NCBI RefSeq assembly: GCF_002078875.1
Contig: NC_034410.1
Location: 41,528,798 to 41,592,797 of the forward strand
Source of the DNA: Numida meleagris
Taxonomy: Eukaryota > Chordata > Aves > Galliformes > Numididae
Reading direction: 5' to 3'
Length of the DNA: 64,000 bases
Made by a program: the position numbers and the translations under genes
The notes under the pieces: model-generated
What the model saw: the letters and a program-made list of their open reading frames with translations, nothing else
The model's database searches: none
What the model was told of the DNA's origin: nothing
Shown: piece by piece, positions 22,015 through 36,600 of the stretch
Numbering within the stretch: the stretch's first letter is position 1
Layout of the letters: each line of letters begins with the position of its first letter

Positions 22015-23945
22015 CCAGTTGAAACCTATTGTTTATCGAAAGGACATAAGTTAGAACCACTGGAACCCTCGAGTTCTTTGTCCCTCCCTTAGAGATGGTA
22101 TGCTCCTGTGACTGCTGCTCCTGTGAAGGTTTGAATATTATGAGTGTTGACTTCCCCTGTTGGAAGGGTGTTCACGTTAGAATGTGTTTTCACTGGCAAA
22201 GCTGTGGTGTGAGCTTCGTGAGTGTGTCTGCTGCTCTGTTCCTAGTACATGTAAATGCTTTTGCTCCACAATACTAAATAGTGAGATCAGTGAGAAAGAA
22301 AAATTGTTTTGTACATGCTGTCTTCAGGAATGTAATGTGCTTGGGGCAGCTGCTAATTGAGTTTACACTAGACCTTCCTGAACAGTAATTTTGTTTGTAC
22401 ATCATACATCTGAAGGACTCTCAATTAAGAGTATGACAGATCTTTCTTGATCTCCCCCCTCCCTTTTTTTTTTTTTGGATTCTTCTGACACATGTCTTGC
22501 TGTTTGCTAGGTTCAACAGAGTTGATCTCAGTTTACCATTTCCAAGCTTTTGGAGTGGCTTGGCCAAAGTAGTCTTTCCTGTAGACTATGACATCTGAGG
22601 CTGAAATACATGGCTCTGGACAGGAGATCAGTGTGCAGTGTACTATAATGTTTGGAATAGACAGTTTCAGAATTTCTGCTTTCTGTAAGCCTTGTGGTCC
22701 AAAGAAATTCTACTGAGCATCCATTTCTGAACTGCATCTTTAATTGATCACAGAAATGCACTTGCATGCAAGGTAAGTGTTGATTACCACTCAGTGCTTC
22801 CTAATGTTGCAGCTGAACCTGGGCAGGTGGAATTCAGTGTTCTGTTCTATAATACATCCAGTGGCAAGACTAGTATTATATCCCTTTAGTAAAAGACCCA
22901 GTCTCGCTTTGTGCTTGAGCTTTGATCAGTGTATGTGATTTGGTAACATCATTAGTGCTTCTAATCAATTACAGATATATCAAAACTTCATCTGTCATTT
23001 AAGCATGGAAATGCCCTATGATGTGGAAGGCTTGAAGATATTTCAGAACATTTGGATTTAATGGAAAGATTACCTTAGTAGACTGTGAAGAAACTGATTT
23101 TCTTGGGTGTTCCTTGGTATTGCACAATTATGCTAGCCTGACAACTGAACTGGGTAATTTATCCTCCTGTCACTACTGGTGAGGAAGTTGATCCATAATC
23201 TTTCCCTTGTAAACAGCCTGATTGGTGTGCTTGACATGTTTCTCATTAACAAACAAATATTTAATTAAAGGGGTGCTTCTTCAATAATGCTTATTTTTGC
23301 AGAATTGCATCAAACATCCATATTCTTTATTACTGTATTTTGGGGTCGGTAAGACTTTGGGTAGCCAAAGATCTTTTCCGCATTGATTTCGATTATTAAT
23401 TTTGGAGATACCTTTTGGGTAAAAAATGTTTTCACTTCCTTATGCTGTAAGACCTGAGTGGGAGGAACAAATGTATGTGAGGGAAGGAGGAAAGAAACTG
23501 CTCAGAATACCTGTAATGGAGGACAGTTTGAGGAAATGTCCAAGGCTATTTTTATCGATCTTGGTCTAAGTGTCACTCTACTGAAGAAGTTTGTCTTCAT
23601 AAATCAATGTGGAAAACTAATTTCATAGTATTCTACGTAAACATTTAGCTTGCATCTTGAAGTTTCCCTGTCATTACTGTTGTGTACAAAACAGTTGTGC
23701 TCTAGCCATAGATTATGTGCTTTTCAGTATCAGAAAGTGACGTGGTTAATTTTTGTAATTATTATTTTGTAGAAGGCCAATTGCATTTTTGTTAGCAAGT
23801 AAGTAGATAGGCAGGAGGTGGACCTCACAACATGCATTAAAATAATGCCACTTGCACTGTATAAGAGTGCAGCAGAAAATATAAAGACAGTCAGCTGCTT
23901 GTGGTGCAGATATTTGTTGCATGTACTACATTTTTACTTAATCCT
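22015..23945. other. Intergenic, no gene seen
   Basis: No supported gene or recognised repeat. The short open frames at 22,095-22,277 and 22,528-22,767 have no protein-like signature. Confidence 0.55.
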
Positions 23946-23950
23946 GGTGA

Positions 23951-24210
23951 TCATAAAATCACCAAGGTTGGAAAAGATCTCCAAGATCACCCAGTCCAAC
24001 CATCCACCTATAAGCAATATGTCCCACTAACCCGTGTCCCTCAGTACAACGTCTGAACATTTCTTGAACACCTCCAGGGACAGTGACTGCACCACCTCCC
24101 TGGGCAGCCTGTGCCGGTGCCTCATTGTTCTTTCGAAGAAGTTTTTCATTCAACCTGAATCTCCCCTGGTGCAACTTGAGGCCATTCCCTCTAGACCTAT
24201 CACTGATGTT
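23951..24210 (-). mobile_element. CR1 LINE fragment
   Basis: Reverse-complement CR1 3' end beginning ATCATAAAATCACCAAGGTT, with GGAAAAGATCTCCAAGATCA and CACCTCCAGGGACAGTGAC. It ends near CTATCACTGATG at 24,210. Confidence 0.9.
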
Positions 24211-24214
24211 TTCA

Positions 24215-25585
24215 ACGATAAAGTTGTTCATGTGCGTAAGTGTTTACACAGCTGGAACAGAAGAAATTATTTGTGCATTATGTTTGAGTCCCTTAATTCT
24301 CCAGCTATTACTTAAACAAGCATGAAAAAAACCACCACCCAACACCCTCCTTAATTGAAATAAAAAGCTAGCTATTATTCTTTCTAGAAGTAAGTAACCA
24401 GAATCTCCCGTTAGTCCTGTGGGACCACTGTGCAGTATTTAACTGTGTGATAAAAACACTGGGTAGAATCTAGCATGGAGTGAGTTTTATCTTCCTTGTC
24501 ATTACAAGTTATCTACTATGACCTACCAAAAAAGATTTTCATAGTGAGTCTTGAGTGATAGATGTCTTGTCTCTTTAATTTGGAATGGTCAAATACTGCC
24601 TGAAGGAGTCAATGACAGGAAAACATTTCCTGAAAATGTTATTTCCAATCTGGCTGTCATCACCCTACAAGCTTTCTACCTGGAAGTAGCTTTGCAAATG
24701 ACAGTCTCATTCTTTATGTATTGAATGTTTTAAGTTTGAACTCAACAGGACATCTGTTTTGTTTTCAGTGAAATAAGTTGCACTTGGAAGACTGAACAAA
24801 AAAAACAATGATCTGAAAATATCCATCTAAACTACGGCAATTCTTAAACTTCATTTTTTATGTGCAGCAGGCAAAGAAGGTGGCACTGACTGTGGTCTGG
24901 AAACCAGAACTGGAACCTCCAGCAGTATTGGTAGATGAACGTTTCTTTGCCTGTCTTTCTGCTTAGAAACAAAGGAGCAATTTAGAGCAGGAACCGGAGC
25001 AGTCTGGAAGTTATAACTGTTTAGGACAAAATCCCCCACTGTTCATTACAGGAAATTGTCTCTCTGCTCTGCTTTTTGTAAGTGGCTTATGTGCACGTGC
25101 TTTTATAAATTGGATCCTACTGTTGGAGAGAGCTTAATTTCAGTCTCTTCATAATGATCTTCTTTAGCCTGAGTTCTAGGAAGAATCAGTGTGTTCCGTA
25201 TAATGACAACTTGTCAGTTCCTTGGCTGAGCAAAACCTTTTTTTAATTATTTTTCCCTATCCCTGGACGTCTATGTGGGATAAATGCTGCTGCAAGAACA
25301 CTTGTCCTTAGGCAAGTATAACCACTGTTTGGTTAAAAGTTAGTTGCTCTTTAATATGCATAATCTCTTGTTTCTCAGAGGCAGTAGATTAAACAGTGCT
25401 ACAGCAGACCTAGATCTGTAGAGCTAGATCATCTGTAGAGCTGGATGGCTTGCTTTTATTTATATGGAACGTCACATTTGGCATTTGGATAACTAGCCAT
25501 AAAAGGATGAATGGCAACATTTGATCAAACCGATGTCCCTTTAAGCTACTGTATTGTCTCACAGTGCACAGATACAGCTGTATAA
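24215..25585. other. Intergenic, no gene seen
   Basis: No coding region or repeat that I can support. Confidence 0.55.
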
Positions 25586-25586
25586 A

Positions 25587-25775
25587 TAGAATCATAAAAT
25601 TGCTCAGGTTGGAAAGGACCTTCAAGATCATCAAGTCCAACTGCAACCTCACCATATTGCTCTAACAACCCATTGCTAAATCATGTCCCTGAGTACCACA
25701 TCCAAACGGTTTTTAAACACATTCAGGGATGGTGACTCAACCACCTCCCTAGGGAGCCTGTTCCCTTTCAGATTT
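25587..25775 (-). mobile_element. CR1 LINE fragment
   Basis: Reverse-complement CR1 3' end starting ATAGAATCATAAAATTGCTC, with AGGTTGGAAAGGACCTTCAA and GATGGTGACTCAACCACCTC. It fades near 25,775. Confidence 0.9.
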
Positions 25776-25779
25776 TTCC

Positions 25780-28700
25780 CATTCTCCAACAGCTCAAGGA
25801 TCAGGGACTCCTAGAGCTAAAAGATGGCATCTTTATGTTTAATGACCTCTGATACGTTTTACTTTCAGTTTTTCTTCTCTTCCTTTGTGCCAGTTTGAAC
25901 TTTTAGCATTCACAACATCACAGTGCAAAGTATTCCATAACTTAAGTACATCATATGTATCCATTCTGGTTGCTGTCAATTTGCCAGCATCTAGTTTTAC
26001 TTGATTCCTATTCTTTTTTGGGTAACGCATTGTCTGTAAGTTGTTCACAGCTTTATGAGCTTTTTATCAGATTGAATAGTCACTTTGAATCTTTTCTTCC
26101 TTTTGACTAGCCTTGATCTGTACTTGAATGAATTAATCTGCTGAATTATTGCTTTCTCTTGAATGACTGTTACTTTACTTCACTGGAGATGTGGGGATTT
26201 GATCATGTGGAAAGAGTTATAAATAAATAGAATTGATATGGGTTATGAAACACTAGCAGAAACAAAAAAATAATAGGATATGCGATTCTGAATGTTATAT
26301 TAGATCAAGTTAATCTCATCATTATGTGGCATTCAAGTGGGAAGTACTCTTTATGTAAGAAAGCTCAGTAAATCCTCTATTCTTCAGAATGTTGCAAAGG
26401 TCATTCTTCCAGATGTTCTAATTTCCTTTCTTTTGTACTAAAACTAGTGAATGACAAACGAGGAAGAAATAGTTTCTATAAAAGATGGATATATCTCTGA
26501 GGATTTTTTGTCTTCTCTAGTTAAAATCTCTACTATATTCACTAAATATCGAACGTGGCCATAGCAAGGTTTGGCTTCAGTAATTACTTACTTCGAACAG
26601 AAATGTTTAGAGATTAAACAGAATGTATACTCTTAAATATTATCGTATTTTCCCCCAGTTGAAGCTGTAGAGGTTTTACTTATTACATGTCCTGGTTTGA
26701 AATACTCTCTTTTCCATACATATAGTAGGCTACAGAATTAGTCCAATGAGCTAATAAGCTGTTTTTCCAAAGTATATTCTTCTAGCCAGTATGCGCACAT
26801 TCAGACCAAGACTCTAAAAGATTTGCTACAGCAAATCTACCCTTGTGAACATGGTGGCCATGATAGTACACAGGTATGGGCAGTTGAGATTTCATCTGGA
26901 GTGTGTTTGATTCCTTCCTAAATAATCAGGCAAAATTGTGTTGGCCTCAAAGCCTAATTTCAACAACAATAAAATAAGCCTGTCCATTGCTTTTCTCACT
27001 GGTTTACTTCTATCCATGAGTGTCTTAATGTTTCCAGTAATGTAAGCAAAAGGAAACCAGGCTACCAAGATACCTAGATAGATAGAAGTTTTGCTATTCA
27101 TCATAAGAAAATCAATTACACAGTTGTTTACTTCTGACCTATAAAAGGATATTGTGGTTTCAGTTAATTAAGGAAGAAAAACTTATCTTGCATTTAATTG
27201 TGGAAGAGATGCAGATGCTGTCATTTGTTAGGCTGGAATGGTTTCAGTCCTTGGACTCAATTTTGTCTGAGCATTTAGATAAGGTGTGTGGAGAGAACGT
27301 GTTAACTTCATTAATGTAGGATTTTATTTTACTTTTTGCTGGCAAAAAAAAGCAAAGCAGATATAAAGCTCGCTGTTACGGTACTCTTGTGATGGTTTCA
27401 GCCCTCTGAAACTAACAGACGTATTTTTTTCCTTTGCTTGAACCAGGTAACAACCTACAGGATCCAACTGTGGCATGGCAGCTTGCCTGTGTTAGAAAGG
27501 GTGGGAATCAGTTTTTCAGCTAATGCTGATCCTCTGGCCCTACTCCTTAAAAGTAAGTAGACAAGGTACAGTGAAATGATTTTCATTCTCCCAACCCATC
27601 CTTTTTATTTCAAACTTGCGTTCTTGACATGTGATATGAGTTTATGTGCACAAGCAGCCTTAACTGCCTTTAACAGGAGTTTTGTATTGTAGTAACTTTA
27701 TTTGGGATGATCAATGAGTTGAATATAATTAACTAATGAAGTTAGTTCATCTCATGTTAATGCTAGCTACCTGGTGTTCTACGTATAGGTATGTTCCCCT
27801 GTTTTCTCCCTGCTTTTTGACATGTATTCATCGTTGGCACTATCATTAAGCCATGAGATGTCACTGCAGGGTTGAAAACTGAAACAGTGACATTTAAAAG
27901 ACCTCACTTTTAAGTTCTTACAATTATGTTTTTATGAAGAATTTCCACCTTCCATTGCAACTTATCAAATAACATTAGCTTAAGGAGTGAGAATTTCTTG
28001 CCCATGTGGGATTGAGACATAAATTGTGTATTGTCACACTGATTGTGCCACAGGACCATGGTTTTCTAGAAACTATTTCAGCATTTTTACGAATGGCGTA
28101 TAGGTTTGCCTTTCCATCTCTGATGGAACAGTATCTTGTAATTTTAAGGGGAGGAGGGTAGTGAGGTAGTTTTTCAGTTATCCATTAGTTTATCCTTGAT
28201 TTTCTTTCTTTTGTAAATAGAGTTTATGAAATGACATGAACCTATAGTAGGAGCTATAACACAGAATTTATTAGGCAAGCGTAATGGTGCAAGTCTGACT
28301 AATAAGCCAGTGCTCTTGGAGATACTTTCAACTCGTGTTCAGATTGAGCTGTCTAAAACAAAGCAAGTTTGGCAGTCTTTTCTTGCATTTGTGTGGTATG
28401 TGGTATGTGTGGATGCAAAAAATCTACCTTTGCAGACAAATGTAGTAGTTAATAAATAACAAATTTTTCTGTAAGTCTGTGCTTCTTGTCAGACAATCTG
28501 AGACAATTTCTGTTGAACTTGAATTTTTCATGATTTATTGCTTCCAGCCACTGGATTGCTGTGTTTTCATCCTGTACATTGATTAAAGTATTTATGCCTT
28601 TAAAAGGGTACTCTCGGACTAAACTTTTAATGCAGATCTTGAACAGTATTGGAGAACTGCAGTGTTCCTTAAGTCTAAAATTTAATTTCTTAGCAGTTTC

Positions 28701-31105
28701 CTGTACCTTGTTTTTTGAGAACTATTTTTCATTACAAAAAAACAACTGCAAAAAGCACAAAAAATTGCTTAATGTAATTCCTTTAATATGCATATAAGTC
28801 TTTCTGCATTTACTCTGAAAGCTGTTTTCATCTGAGAACTGCTCAGTCTAATGAAAAACAGGTGTCAATCAAGTATTGTGTAACTGCGAGAAGGATGTTT
28901 CAGTCAAAAATATTGTCTATTTGCTGTAATTTAGTCCTCTCACTGCATTCTTAAGATTATACCTTTTCCATTTACTGCATTCAGGAGGGATGGACTCTTA
29001 TATTAAATCTCTCTTCCATTGGAAATGAACTAAAAGATCTCTCTAGTACCTGGAAGCAGTGTGAGCAATAGAGTCCCGTGTACAGTAGTTGCTCACCCTC
29101 AGTGGCCAGGCAGTACAAGGTACAATAGCTTTTCTTTTCCATTCCAAGAAAGGATTACTGGAAAGGAAGGAATTAAAGCCCCATCTGAAGACCAGATCCT
29201 CATCTGTAAACTGTGGTACAAAAGTCAATGGTGCTTTGCTGATTCATATCCCCATGGATACGATGGATAAGAAATAAATTGTAGAGGGGAAAAAAAAATA
29301 AATAAATCCTGCTGGTCTTTCCCCGAACAGCTGACAGCTATAAAATAGAAGAGAACAAGATGTGTGTGGGTTTTAAGACTGTATGATACATAGAAGATGC
29401 CTCCTGGAATAAAGATGACACAACTGTAGGTTAAAGCAAGCTGGAAATAAAATGAAAAACTGAAGCGATAAAGCCAAAGTTCTTCCAGCCTTCTTCCATA
29501 CGCTGTATAAAAGCTACATTCGGACAGCATGGTCTGATTTTTGGTGCGGTTTCAAAATCAGAATTCTCAGCTAAGCAGTCTTACAAGTGTGTTAGTAAGC
29601 TTATTTATGGTGTTCAAATAGCTTTGTCTCACTGTAGAAAAAAATCACATCTTTCAAAACATACAGCGGTAGAAATGGTAAGCTTATTGTTAGATTCCAG
29701 AACCTTTACCACAAACAACTTGACGTGTATTTGTTCAGGAAGTAGAATGTATGGCAGGGTATGGAAGGGCCATTGCTTCTAAAGAGTTGTAATGTGTAAA
29801 TGATATTGTTATCAAACTGTTGTAAGCTTTTACAGTGTTCTTTTAAGAATAGCCCCTCTTGGGCTTCTGGTGACAAGTAGAAAGTTCCACATAAGTGAAG
29901 CTTTGATAGTTTGTGCTGCACAATATTTTACTTCAGAGAGAGATCCTTTTGGCAGGATTGTTTTATAAAAAAGCTTCTCTTTTTTCACAAGTGTCTATAG
30001 TTCCACTCCTCTTTGTCTCTGGGACAGTGATGAATACATTGATTGTACTTAGAGCTAAATGAAAACACCTAGGTGACTGGGAAGTGTCATAACAACCATC
30101 AGAGCAGTCGATAGGATTCTTGTTTTGTGCGGAGCCACAAGCCAGGTAGTTCAGAGAGTTGGGGAGATAAGGGAAGAGCTCTGTGAGTGAATGTAGCACT
30201 CTGTCTTACTCAGAATACAAGGTTTCCTGTAACTGGGATCTCACCTTCTTTATATGGGAATTTTCTTGTGAGTAGACCGGGCATTACAACTGTTCCTCAA
30301 GCTGGGCTAACAGAATATTCCCAGATTTAACGAGCATCGTTTAGATGATTAGTGAGCTGTTCTTTTGAGTTATGGGAATCTGTGGTGTACAAGCTGTTTG
30401 AGGTGGAAATGCAATGACTACGTCTCAGTTTAGGCTTCAGTCTGCAGTTCCTGGGACAGCTGAATCAACCGCTGGCTGCATATCCTGGTCCCTCCTCTGA
30501 CTGTACCCTTTTCCTCTTCAGACCACACACTCATGTCTCTTTCTTCCCCTCATATTTGTTCTAGCCTCTGTCAGAGACTTCCGTTTTTTATTTTACTCAA
30601 AATAGTAGAAAGCTGCTTTATCTCTTCCTTCTATCCTTCACACCTTTCCTTCTTTTCCTTCTGTTATTTTTTTTTACCTTCCAGGGGCTATGAGTTATTA
30701 GCATCACATGTTTTCCCTTTATGCTGTTTTAAGCAGCCTCTTTCCACCAAACCTGATTGCCTTTGACAGTGTGCTTTTGTTTTGCAGGTTGTCTCTGTTA
30801 GATACAAATATATTTTTCAGCCCAGTGATGAACTGTCTTGAAAAAGAAATCAAGCTGAGAAATACTTGCACAATAAAAAACAGGTGACTTTTTGATTGCA
30901 AGACTACTATGATACAGCTTTACATTCCCATCCTTTGAAGTTGAAGTTGATGGGCCTAAGGTCATGCAGTACTGTGGAGCACTGTGACAGCTTGCTTTTT
31001 TTTAGTTGAAACGAGAGCATCGCTGAAGTCAGAGGCCAGGGAAACTCTGATGTTCTTGAAATGATGCTTCCCTGAACCTGTGATTTCACTGATATTCTTG
31101 TACAG
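25780..31105. other. Intergenic, 5.3 kb, no gene seen
   Basis: AT-rich sequence with many short open frames under 105 codons and no splice-linked or domain-bearing reading frame. No repeat recognised by eye. Confidence 0.55.
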
Positions 31106-31107
31106 TT

Positions 31108-31291
31108 TGTAATCTTCTGGAATGGTACGGGCTACCCAGAGAGGTTTTGGAGTCTCCTCTGGAGATATGCAAAACCTGCCTGGATGCTTTCCTCTGTAAC
31201 ATACTCTAGGGAACCTGCTTTAGCACAGAGGTCAAACTAGATGATCTCCAGAGGCCTCTTCTAACCCCTATGATTCTGCCATTCTATGAAT
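31108..31291 (+). mobile_element. CR1 LINE 3'-end fragment
   Basis: Diverged CR1 tail with GGCTACCCAGAGAGGTTTTG, AACTAGATGATCTCCAGAGG and a terminal TATGATTCTGCCATTCTATG. The central motif differs from most copies here, so it may be a different subfamily. Confidence 0.85.
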
Positions 31292-31294
31292 ACT

Positions 31295-33590
31295 GATTCA
31301 AGAGAGCTGAAAGTTAAAGCTGTCTCCAGTGTTGCTTCGTAGGTACCAGAGAGAACACAGAGGTGAACTGCACTGGAAAACTATATGGAAAGGCTTGGTT
31401 GTCTTAGCATTGCATGTTTGATATCTTCACTGTATTTTGGCAACAACTTATTTTACAAGTGAATAGTGTGAATATTTGCATAGTTTTTGTAACAAATATG
31501 TCACTGTGTCATAGTGGAGTAGAAAATGCATTTCATTCATAAAAATCCACTAGATCATTATATATGACAGTGTTAAGTTAAACTTGGTTTTTATAGCTTA
31601 GGAAATGCAGATTTGAGGCTGAAAGTTCACTCCTGAATCATCCTATTTAAGATTACAGTTTCCAATACTGAGCCTAATCCTGGGTTCCAGCAGATAAGGA
31701 CATGGTGGCCTGAGGCGCAGGGCAGTGAGTGAAACATCTTTGTGTTCCTTTCGCCCTGATGATCAGGCTCATGATCAATCATGAGTGAGCGGAATCTTAA
31801 ATACTCAGGAAAATTAGATGCAATGGCATAGCTACCACAACTGGTTTGTTCCTTAGCTGTGCAAAATGTTTTGTGTTATTAGAACTGCAAAGGGTAGAAG
31901 AGGAGTTTCAGAAAACATTCCCTTTGCAAGAGTTTTCTTCAGCTAATATGAAAGCTGTAAACTTGCTGTATTTTTAGATGTTATGGTAGGGAGCAGTCTG
32001 GGAGTATGAAGGAAAGGACTGCAGTGAGATTTGGCTGTTCTTTGCTTTCAGTAAGCACTTTCAAAAGTATTGTGTATGTTTATTGCTGAGAGAAGGTATA
32101 GAGACAGTTTCTCTCTTGCTGCCTTTCCAGTACTGCTTCCTGTTATCTCGGGAGCAAAAGGAACGGATTTTTCCCAGATTGTTCCTTAGAACAGTTGCTT
32201 CAAGCTAGGGTCCTTTTTCTCTGGAAAAAGCAGGCTCTTATCATGACCTAACAGTGTGCCAAAACTTTAAGGAATCTAATCACTAAATAAAAGCATATGG
32301 TAAACCTAAACTGAAATTTCACCAGAAAATCTTAATAGATCTCAGGGGAAAAATAGTGATGCTAAATTTGTTATTTTCTTTTGTGTGGTCGTAAGGAAGA
32401 AGTTTGTTCTTTTTTAGGTGGTGCTGTAGAGGCCAAATTCCATGACTCACTCCCTCTGCATATGCAGTATGAATTGCAAATGCGGTGTTTAATTGTGCAC
32501 TATGTCTAAGTATTTTTCATACATAGGTATTTCACAGTACATAAATTTTTCTCTTTGTGGATTTACAGAAAAATGTAGTTAAAAGGGGTTACGTGCCCAA
32601 TTCTTGCTGCATTTATTTTTCTGATAGAGACAGGGCTGTAAGGGAGGAGAGTTTAGCATCTTGGATGCTACTTTAAAGACTGAAATAGTATTCTTCTGTC
32701 CACCAAGTTATTCCTGTGAAATACTGACAAATCATATGACAGATTTCACAGGTAGTTATCAATTGTGTTCAAGGTGTCTTTTTTGTTTTTTTCCTCTTTA
32801 CATGCCTGATTTCCTATGTTGGAATCTGGCCTCTTGAAACTGAGCTCAGTAAGGGCTGCACTTTGAGAGCTAGGTGTTGCTGTTTCTAGCAACTTAGTTC
32901 CTTGGCTTCTATCTGTAAAATGAAGTGAATAGCACCCTCAGTCTGCAAGTGAGATGAAGACATAGTGATGGTAACTAATTGTCACTGTAAAGCATTTCTA
33001 CAGAAAAGCTTGTGGGAGTGTAAATAATGAAGTATTCTGGGCAGAATTTAATTATTATTCAGTGAAAAAGGCCTAAGGCCACTCTTCAGAGAATGAAGGC
33101 AAAATTTTGAAAAACTTCTCAAGAGTCTGGCTTTGCCTTTTGTAAGTAGCTGATGGGATAAGGATCTTCCAGAATTAGTGATCAAGGCATTAAAGAGACT
33201 ATCACGAAGTAACTTCACAAGTTTAGGCAGAGGTCTGTGCTGAGCAAACTGAGAGGCTTCTCCACTCCATCTCCACCATTTTCACCGTCGTGGCAGCATA
33301 TACGTTCCATGAAAGAACTAGTACATGTCAAAATTGTGTTGCTGGAAAGGACAGATACCTAGTAGTCAATATAGTGCAGAACTAATGAAGTGTTGATGTG
33401 ATAGGCTGTGATTTTTTGATACAAATATTTTTTTTTTTACCTCCAGTAGATGTGGTTTTCCTGGATAATGTTAAAGTACTGACCTCCTGATCAGGCTGCA
33501 GAGGAGGTGTGAGTTAGTGTTTATGTATAACTCTAGCTGATGTAAACAACCAGTTTCTCTGCATTACAAAAGTGTTTTGCTGATACGGAG
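31295..33590. other. Intergenic, no gene seen
   Basis: No supported coding region or recognised repeat. Confidence 0.55.
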
Positions 33591-33592
33591 CA

Positions 33593-33664
33593 GCTGCAGA
33601 AGGAACTTAGGCAGCAGAATCTGCCTAACCTGATGCTGAATCACATACAGATGTGCCTTGTAGA
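33593..33664 (+). repeat. 72-bp dispersed direct repeat, copy B
   Basis: Second copy of the sequence at 21,939-22,010, with 68 of 72 positions identical by my reading. An open frame starting at 33,633 overlaps it by chance. Confidence 0.85.
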
Positions 33665-36600
33665 TAAGGAGCAGCTGACGTGGCCTACATTTAGTCCTTT
33701 TCCCCTCAACTTCCTTAAAGTAATCATTAGATTCTGTTTGGTCAGAGATGAATCCAGTTTAAAAGTAACAACCCTCCTGTTCCCTTGTTACCTTTTGGGT
33801 CGAACTAATTATTTTGTGTTGCTCAGCAGTAACTATTACTTTGTTTAGATCATTCTCTTTTATGTTTTCATTATCTAGAAATGTCTTGCTCTCATTAAAA
33901 GCTTTTCTAAGTTCTTTGGCTTGCAATCAATAAGTAATATAAAAGTAACAGGGAAAGTTTTGGCTAAGATGAAGGAAGGTTTCTAGTGAAGAGATGCTGA
34001 GAACTGAAAGAAGTGAATAGGGTGGGAGACAATGAAAGATCTAGAAACTAAGTTATCTAAGGAAGGTAAGTAGTGATAATGGAAACTACTACCCCTTAAC
34101 TGTAATATAGCAGCATATCCAGTTAAGTCCAAAAAGTGGGAAACTTTAAAAATTATTGACAAGAAAGTCTGTCACCAATTATGTCATAATTAAACTAATA
34201 TGCTTCTCAAGGACCACATCAAAGCCAGAAACTTCAGAAGATACTAAAATTATGAGCGTTATTACAATAACTAATGGCGGTAGGAGAAGTACTTGGCAAG
34301 TTTATCAACCAATCTTTTCTCCAATTGTCAGTTTAAAGATTTTGATAAAACTAAATGAGAGAAGGAGAAAACACGAGAGATTAATCTATTTAATGTTTCT
34401 GGAGATGCATTTGAAACTGGCTACGGACACGATCACCTTCAAGTACTTTCTATACTGCCATTAATTGCTGATTAAAATTATTGGATTAAGAATGTGCTCA
34501 GATTTGTTAGATTTGTTAATGGCACTAGTGATTAGAAGCGAGAAGACAAAATACTATCGTTGTTGACTATTGAATACTGCAGAATGCAATTCCCTGCAAT
34601 ACAAACTTATGCATGTTTATAACCAGTATTTCATGTAATATTAATTCTAGTCAAATCAGCCTCTTTGGAGATATGAGACACCACTGTGTGATCTAACTGC
34701 AGTTCTGATTGCGTTAGCGTAGTTTGTTGTTCTTCTGCCATTCTTACTTTAATAAAAATAATATCGCTTCCTATAAATAATCATAATGGGATCTGTTGTA
34801 TTGCTGTGGTAGGTATGATCCCTTATACATAGTATAGTTTCCAAGAAAAACACTTGGAAGCATTGTGCAGGAAAAGTTCAAAACTGGCATAGATGGAAGT
34901 GATACACGAATGTAAGATTCATGCTAGACAATTCTGCATAAGCTATGTGAGCTTTCTTGAATTAAGTGCTGTGAAGAGAAAACACTTCTTTATGAGCATT
35001 ATTCTGTAACAAATACTTGTTAATAACTTTTCTCCCCACAAGTCAGCTGAAGCAACCTCATCTGATCATTCTGTTTAAGTAGACTCAACTTTGCTCAAAT
35101 TTATGAAAAAGCTCAAGGCTCTTCTTGAATATTAACATATATATACATATCAAGATTTTGGAATAGGCTTTTATCTGCTCTCACATAGGACTTCTGTACC
35201 CATGGTCCTTCTCTAACCTAGATATAAATATTCTCAACCAAAACTAGGAATGTGAAGAGTTCTTAGAACAAAGGTGAGTACCCTCACAGCAGCTCCATTG
35301 TTCCTGTCTAAAGGTGGAAATTTTGTAATTGCCTCCCATTACAAATTAATGATTCAAGAAGACCCTTACGTCTGTATTATTTGCAGGATGAGGCTTTGAA
35401 AATACTGTAGATAGCAGATTAGATTAAAAAAAGAAACAAAGCCTGTGTTATCCAAGAGAAGGATCATAAGGACCATGAAGTTGTAAGCTTTGAATTGTGT
35501 TTATTTGTTACTTTTGAAACTGGGTAATTTCACAGACTTAGCATAGCACACTTTCTTTATCATTCTTTGGAGAAAAGAAATGGCATGTTTCACAGGTATT
35601 GCTTATGTCTTAGGACAAATCTCCAGGAATATAATCTCTGGGGTAAATGTAGATACTGCTTTTGTAAGGCACTGCTGCAGATTCTTTCCATTCCTAGAAA
35701 ATACACATTAATATAATATTTCAGGTACACACCAATGGCAAAATTCTATAATGTTGGAAAATTGAATTTGGGCCTTTTTGGCAGTTGATATAAGATGGGA
35801 CTGGCATAAAGAAAACTTTTATTCCTTGAAAAGTGTTTGGTACTTGTCTGCTGTGTTTAGTTGCTGTCAGTCAGCATAAGATAAGGCAGTCTTTGGTTAG
35901 TAGTTCAGATGTAAATTAGTTTCAAGAAAAGGTTTTACATCAGTTCTTCTATATTGTGTTCTATCTTCCAACCAGGAGACATCCTATATAGGCTTCCATG
36001 TAATAACCTCTGTAAAAAGTGTAACACAGTCTGGCAAGTGCTGTGTACATTTTAAACTATGCAATGTGTGTTATATGTCTAAGCCATGCAGAGGAGTCCT
36101 TCCTGACTGCAACAAGAACAGAAATATCTAGATATGAGGTTTGGTGTTAACAGAACTCTATGGCAGTCTTGCAATTTTGTGTCTGAAGGCTTTGACCTTA
36201 GGGGAGTCTGCACCTGAACTACAGTGCAAGGAAGACTGTGTTCAGAGTTCTGGAATGTAGTTTATAACATGCAAAAAAGGAGATGTATTGCATGTGTGCT
36301 GTTTAGGTAGTTCCAAGCAATGAAGTGCTCTGTCAAATAGAAACCTAAATAATTTAATGAAAATGTTTAGTACAGAGTCATTAGATTCTAAACAAAATAG
36401 TGGAGGATGCTGAATTAAGTTTTCTACGTTAAGTAATCAGGCACTGTGAATCTAGAACAGATTAGAACAGCACATAAATTACCCTAGCAGGCTACATCAT
36501 GTGTTTCCCAAGTAGGCTTCCTTATGTAATGTTCCGCTGTTAGAATAATTTTACAGTCTGTTATTCAAACCCTTACATTTATGACAGCCAGTGAGGATTG

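Noticed and set aside
34156..34464. 102-codon intergenic open frame
   Set aside because: The AT-rich region lacks a recognisable domain, splice context or promoter feature.
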